From an uncultured Clostridia bacterium (GTDB lineage Bacteria > Bacillota > Clostridia > Christensenellales > CALWSW01): 7,891 bases of DNA. The stretch lies in the NCBI GenBank assembly GCA_937874755.1, contig CALNBC010000413.1:1-7891 (forward strand). Direction: 5' to 3'. Shown in pieces: positions 5,223 through 7,891 of this stretch; the first letter of the stretch is position 1; each line of letters opens with the position of its first letter. A model generated the notes under the pieces. The model searched no databases. It was not told the origin of the DNA and saw only the letters and a program-made list of their open reading frames with translations. The translations under genes were made by a program, and so were the position numbers.

Positions 5223-5466
5223 ATCCGCGGCTGCAGATTCTACTCAGTTTCAGTGTATTCAACTGCTAATAACCCCTTCGGGAGGGTACAAAAGACCATT
5301 CCTTCGAACATCGGCAAAATTAGGACACGCTTTGGGCTAAACCGCATAAACAGCCCTGGACAATCGGCATCAGGCAATCCAACGTTTGAATTTAATAAGG
5401 TTTACTTCCCTTTGCGTCCCAAACGCAACCGACGCTAAGGGTAAAAATAATAAGGGGGAAAGATGT
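5212..5466 (+). promoter_or_regulatory. Long structured 5' leader of the kinase gene
   Basis: About 255 bases separate the predicted start of transcription from the kinase start codon, with no convincing gene inside. Hairpins that can be drawn are CAGTT/AACTG (5245-5249 with 5261-5265), ACCCC-TTCG-GGAGGGT (5272-5287), GGGCT/AGCCC (5334-5338 with 5352-5356), and the long stem CCCTTTGCGTC/GACGCTAAGGG (5408-5418 with 5431-5441, one T-T mismatch). The last can be replaced by TTGCGT/ACGCAA (5412-5417 with 5423-5428). The pyrimidine strand at 5406-5412 is also complementary to the kinase ribosome binding site at 5452-5460, which suggests translational control. It matches no riboswitch class I recognise. 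The leader's extent depends on the tentative promoter. Confidence 0.4.
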
Positions 5467-7035
5467 ATGGCTAACCAGTATGTATTAGGCGTTGACTTTG
5501 GCACAACCGGCACAAAGTCGGTCGTCTACGACCTAAAAGGCAACGAAATCGGTCAGTGCTACTTCAACACGACTACCACCTATCCTCGTCCGGGCTGGTA
5601 CTCCCAGGACCCAACCGACATAGTTGAAAAATCCTTCCTTTCTGCAAAAGGCGCCATAGCCAATTCGGGCGTAAATGCAGAGGATATCGTTGGCGTCAGC
5701 TTTACTCACATCTGCACATCCTTCGTTCCCGTTGACAAGGACGGCAACTTCCTGTACAACATCCTTCTGTGGTGCGATACGCGCGGCGCCGAGATGTTCC
5801 CCTACATAAGGGAATGCTGGGACAAAGCCGGCATAGACGAAGCGGCGGACTACGCGATGACCGGCTTCCCGCTGGGGGCGTTGCCCACGCTTTCCAAGGT
5901 GCTCTGGTTCAGAAAGCATCACCCCGAACTTTGGGAAAAGACCGACAAAATTGTCGGCATGCACGCAATGCTGTGCAAGGCTTTCACCGGCGAAAACTAC
6001 TTCGACGACCGAGCGGGTATTGGCTATTCTAAAATAGCCGACGCCACAACCTTCGAATACAACGCCGACTGGGCAAAGATGTATGACCTCGACCTCTCGC
6101 TGTATACAAAGCGCGTGGACACCAGCACGTTCTGCGGCAGCATACCCAAGGACGTAGCCGAAAAGACCGGCCTTAAAGAGGGCACCCCTGTATATGCCGG
6201 AGCAGGCGACCAGCGCTGCGCATGCACAGGCCTCGGCGTCGTCAAAGACGGCATGATGTCGCTGTGCGTGGGCACCGCAGGTGTGGCACACGCATACTGC
6301 AGCCGGCCTGTTCGCCACAAGGGCGGCAAGTTGCAGATACTTGGCCACTGCAGCCCCGGTATGTGGCAGGTCGAGGCAAACTCGAGCTCGGCAGCCAGCT
6401 CCGTCGAATGGTTCAAGGATCATTTCTGCCAGCTGGAAGTTGCAAACGCGAAGCTAATGGGCACCTCGGTGTTCGACGCGCTGACCGCACAAGCTGCCAA
6501 GGCTCCCGTAGGCTCAAAGGGTCTGCTGTACACCGCGTGGATGGCTGGCGCGGACTGCCCGCGCTTCAACTATGACTGCCGCGGCACGTTTACAGGCTTG
6601 ACCTTCGCCCACGGCAAGAACGAGATGATTCGTTCGGTTATGGAAGGTGTTGCTCTGGAAATCAAGGCAATGATAATCGGCGTCGAGGAAACAATTGAAC
6701 AGCACGTCGACCTGATTCGTGTTACCGGCGGCGGCGCAAAGTCTGATTTCTGGAACCAGATTATGGCAGACGTTTACGACAAGCAAATCGAGACCATCAA
6801 GTGCGCCGAAGCTACCTCGCTGGGTGCGGCAATGTGCGCCGCGGTCGGTCATGGCGCCTACAAGAACCTGCAGGAAGCGGCATCCCAGATGGTGCAGCCC
6901 GATAAGCGTTTCGAGCCCATCCCGGCCAACGTCGAGATTTACGCCGAGCTCTTCGACCTGTACAATCGTTTCTATGCTGCTACGACCCCCGACTTCTTCC
7001 CCGGCCTCAACAAATTCCAGACAGAGCGCGTCTAA
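5467..7035 (+). CDS. FGGY-family carbohydrate kinase (xylulokinase-like)
   Basis: A complete 522-residue ATP-dependent sugar kinase of the FGGY family, which folds into two actin-like domains and phosphorylates a sugar or polyol in the cytoplasm. Motifs are GVDFGTTGTKSVVYD at 8-22 (first phosphate-binding loop, Asp10), LWCDTRG at 101-107 (sugar-contacting Asp104 and Arg106 by analogy with xylulokinase), GAGDQ at 245-249 with the catalytic base Asp248, VGTAGVAH at 268-275 (second phosphate loop) and RVTGGGAKSDFWNQI at 418-432 (adenosine motif). The ATG at 5467 has AGGGGG eight bases upstream (5453-5458). The frame is open to 5386, but the extension lacks a ribosome binding site and family similarity. 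The gene ends in tandem TAA stops and is followed after 130 bases by an iron alcohol dehydrogenase. Substrate residues are not typical enough for me to choose among xylulose, erythritol, autoinducer-2 or another sugar. The segment PGMWQVEANSSS (297-308) faintly recalls LsrK. Confidence 0.93.
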   Translation: MANQYVLGVDFGTTGTKSVVYDLKGNEIGQCYFNTTTTYPRPGWYSQDPTDIVEKSFLSAKGAIANSGVNAEDIVGVSFTHICTSFVPVDKDGNFLYNILLWCDTRGAEMFPYIRECWDKAGIDEAADYAMTGFPLGALPTLSKVLWFRKHHPELWEKTDKIVGMHAMLCKAFTGENYFDDRAGIGYSKIADATTFEYNADWAKMYDLDLSLYTKRVDTSTFCGSIPKDVAEKTGLKEGTPVYAGAGDQRCACTGLGVVKDGMMSLCVGTAGVAHAYCSRPVRHKGGKLQILGHCSPGMWQVEANSSSAASSVEWFKDHFCQLEVANAKLMGTSVFDALTAQAAKAPVGSKGLLYTAWMAGADCPRFNYDCRGTFTGLTFAHGKNEMIRSVMEGVALEIKAMIIGVEETIEQHVDLIRVTGGGAKSDFWNQIMADVYDKQIETIKCAEATSLGAAMCAAVGHGAYKNLQEAASQMVQPDKRFEPIPANVEIYAELFDLYNRFYAATTPDFFPGLNKFQTERV

Positions 7036-7056
7036 TAAGAACGCAAGCTGAATTAT

Positions 7057-7074
7057 AAGAGCGGCTGACCGCTT
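7057..7074 (+). other. Hairpin just after the kinase gene
   Basis: AAGAGCGG-CTGA-CCGCTTT forms a stem of about 7 bp (one G-T pair), followed by only TTTATC. It could be a weak terminator or an RNA processing and stability element in the kinase-dehydrogenase message. Confidence 0.4.
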
Positions 7075-7098
7075 TATCGAAAGCGCATAGCCGACTAC

Positions 7099-7134
7099 GG
7101 CGCGGCGGTCTCCCAAAGTGGGGAACCGCCCGCC
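7099..7134 (+). other. Very stable intercistronic hairpin before the alcohol dehydrogenase
   Basis: Three stem blocks stack: GGCG/CGCC (7099-7102 with 7131-7134), GGCGGT/ACCGCC (7104-7109 with 7125-7130) and TCCC/GGGA (7111-7114 with 7121-7124). They are separated by single bulged C residues and closed by AAAGTG, giving 14 base pairs, nearly all G-C. No T-run follows, so it is not a normal terminator. It may block 3' exonucleases and tune dehydrogenase expression relative to the kinase. A small competing hairpin GCCG-ACTA-CGGC (7090-7101) overlaps its base. Confidence 0.6.
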
Positions 7135-7165
7135 AAAGTTAACTGGATTGGAGATGTTATCCTAA

Positions 7166-7891
7166 ATGGAATTCACTTTTTACACTGCGAACAAAATAGT
7201 ATTCAAATGCGGCGCGATTAAAGAGCTTGCCGCCAACATAGGCGGACTTGGCAAGCGTTTCCTTCTTCTAATAGACCCCGCTTTTTACAATACGCCCGTA
7301 ATGGAGACCGCCGTCAGCCAGATCGAATCCGTTGGCGCGAAGTGCGAGATATACTCCGAAGTGCGCGGTGAACCCACGGTCGAGCTTGTTGATGAAGTAA
7401 CGACAATGGCCGCCGAAAAGGGCTGCGACGCCGTCATTTCCTTGGGCGGCGGCAGCAATATAGACGTCGGCAAAGCGGTCGCCGCATTGCTGACAAACGG
7501 CGGTTCTGCCCTAGATTACCTAGAAGTCGTCGGCAAGGGCAAAAAGGTCACAGAAGAACCCGTTCCCTTTATTGCGATTCCTACCACCGCCGGCACTGGC
7601 AGCGAAGTCACCAAGAACTCGGTAATCGGCTCAAAGGTCGCGGTGTTCAAGCGCTCCATGCGAAGCGACAAAATGGTCGCCACGGTATCCATAGTAGACC
7701 CTGAACTTACCGTCGGCTGCCCGAAGAGAGTTACCGCCAATGCGGGAATAGACGCGGTGACCCACCTCATAGAAGCGTTTATAACCTGGCGTGCGACGCC
7801 AATAAGCGACGCCCTCGCGATAAAGGGAATCTCTCTAGCTGGCAAGTACCTTAAGCGCGCCTACGGCGACGGCCCCGACCTGGAAGCCCGG
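7166..7891 (+). CDS. Iron-containing alcohol dehydrogenase (group III), C-terminus cut by window edge
   Basis: I translated this frame directly; 242 residues are present and no stop occurs before the edge. It belongs to the iron-dependent alcohol dehydrogenase family (lactaldehyde reductase, 1,3-propanediol and butanol dehydrogenases), cytoplasmic NAD(P)H-linked enzymes of about 380-400 residues. An N-terminal nucleotide domain is visible with LGGGSNIDVGKA at 93-104 and IPTTAGTGSEVT at 138-149. The metal-binding domain begins with DPELT at 178-182 and AGIDAVTHLIEAF at 193-205, where Asp196 and His200 match the first two iron ligands. The two later histidines would lie beyond the window. The ATG at 7166 is the only good start, although its GGAG (7150-7153) is 12 bases away, longer than usual. 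It follows the kinase by 130 bases on the same strand and probably shares its transcript, suggesting a dehydrogenase-kinase pair for a sugar or polyol. The substrate is unknown. Confidence 0.9.
   Translation, partial: MEFTFYTANKIVFKCGAIKELAANIGGLGKRFLLLIDPAFYNTPVMETAVSQIESVGAKCEIYSEVRGEPTVELVDEVTTMAAEKGCDAVISLGGGSNIDVGKAVAALLTNGGSALDYLEVVGKGKKVTEEPVPFIAIPTTAGTGSEVTKNSVIGSKVAVFKRSMRSDKMVATVSIVDPELTVGCPKRVTANAGIDAVTHLIEAFITWRATPISDALAIKGISLAGKYLKRAYGDGPDLEAR

Noticed and set aside
5253..5438. 61-codon frame in the kinase leader
   Set aside because: It begins with GTG, has no ribosome binding site upstream, and has a composition unlike a real protein. RNA structure explains the region better.
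5386..5466. N-terminal extension of the kinase by 27 codons
   Set aside because: No ribosome binding site precedes it, and the FGGY phosphate loop begins right after the ATG at 5467, as is normal for the family.
5533..6423. Long open frame (296 codons) on the minus strand inside the kinase gene
   Set aside because: It lies wholly within a gene with intact FGGY motifs, has low-complexity Ala/Val/Cys-rich composition typical of antisense shadows, and has no recognisable family.
1..7891. tRNA, rRNA, CRISPR arrays, insertion sequences
   Set aside because: No cloverleaf arms with a GGTTCGAATC-type T loop, no rRNA-like sequence, no regularly spaced repeats and no transposase or terminal inverted repeats were found by reading both strands.

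Overview
The window reads as an ordinary chromosomal stretch from a low-to-mid GC Gram-positive anaerobe, most likely a member of Clostridia. This rests on strong AGGAGG-type ribosome binding sites, near-consensus sigma-A promoters, U-tailed hairpin terminators, a class II fructose-bisphosphate aldolase, an iron-containing alcohol dehydrogenase, and an HMGL-like synthase of the type seen beside Clostridium Re-citrate synthases. Base composition is about half GC by eye, richer in the genes and AT-rich between them. No order or species can be fixed from the sequence alone.

Layout. On the minus strand, 1-2032 holds a truncated HMGL-like acyl transferase/aldolase (1-737) downstream of a class I aminotransferase of the aspartate aminotransferase type (839-2032). 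They probably share transcription from a near-consensus promoter at 2166-2193. Facing away from it is fba (2369-3304), with its own promoter at 2268-2296 and two clear dyads placed on the -35 and -10 regions, then a strong terminator at 3373-3415. Converging on that terminator is a lone 74-residue phage-holin-like membrane/coiled-coil protein (3460-3684, minus).

The intergenic stretch 3685-4073 holds a well-formed 49-nt stem-loop of unknown class. It is followed by a LysR-type regulator (4074-4961) with a terminator at 5025-5057. Next comes a long leader (about 5212-5466) preceding an FGGY-family sugar kinase (5467-7035), a very stable intercistronic hairpin (7099-7134), and an iron-containing alcohol dehydrogenase that runs off the right edge (7166-7891).

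How the genes may work together. The aminotransferase could supply oxaloacetate, or use 2-oxoglutarate-derived products, of the neighbouring synthase if that enzyme is a Re-citrate synthase; this is inference. The LysR regulator, kinase and dehydrogenase look like a small sugar or polyol utilisation locus with an unknown substrate. Fba is central glycolysis. I found no transposon, CRISPR array, rRNA or tRNA, and nothing that amounts to a clearly new multi-gene system. The most interesting signals are non-coding: the kinase leader with a possible anti-Shine-Dalgarno switch, the dyads on the fba promoter, and the orphan stem-loop before lysR.
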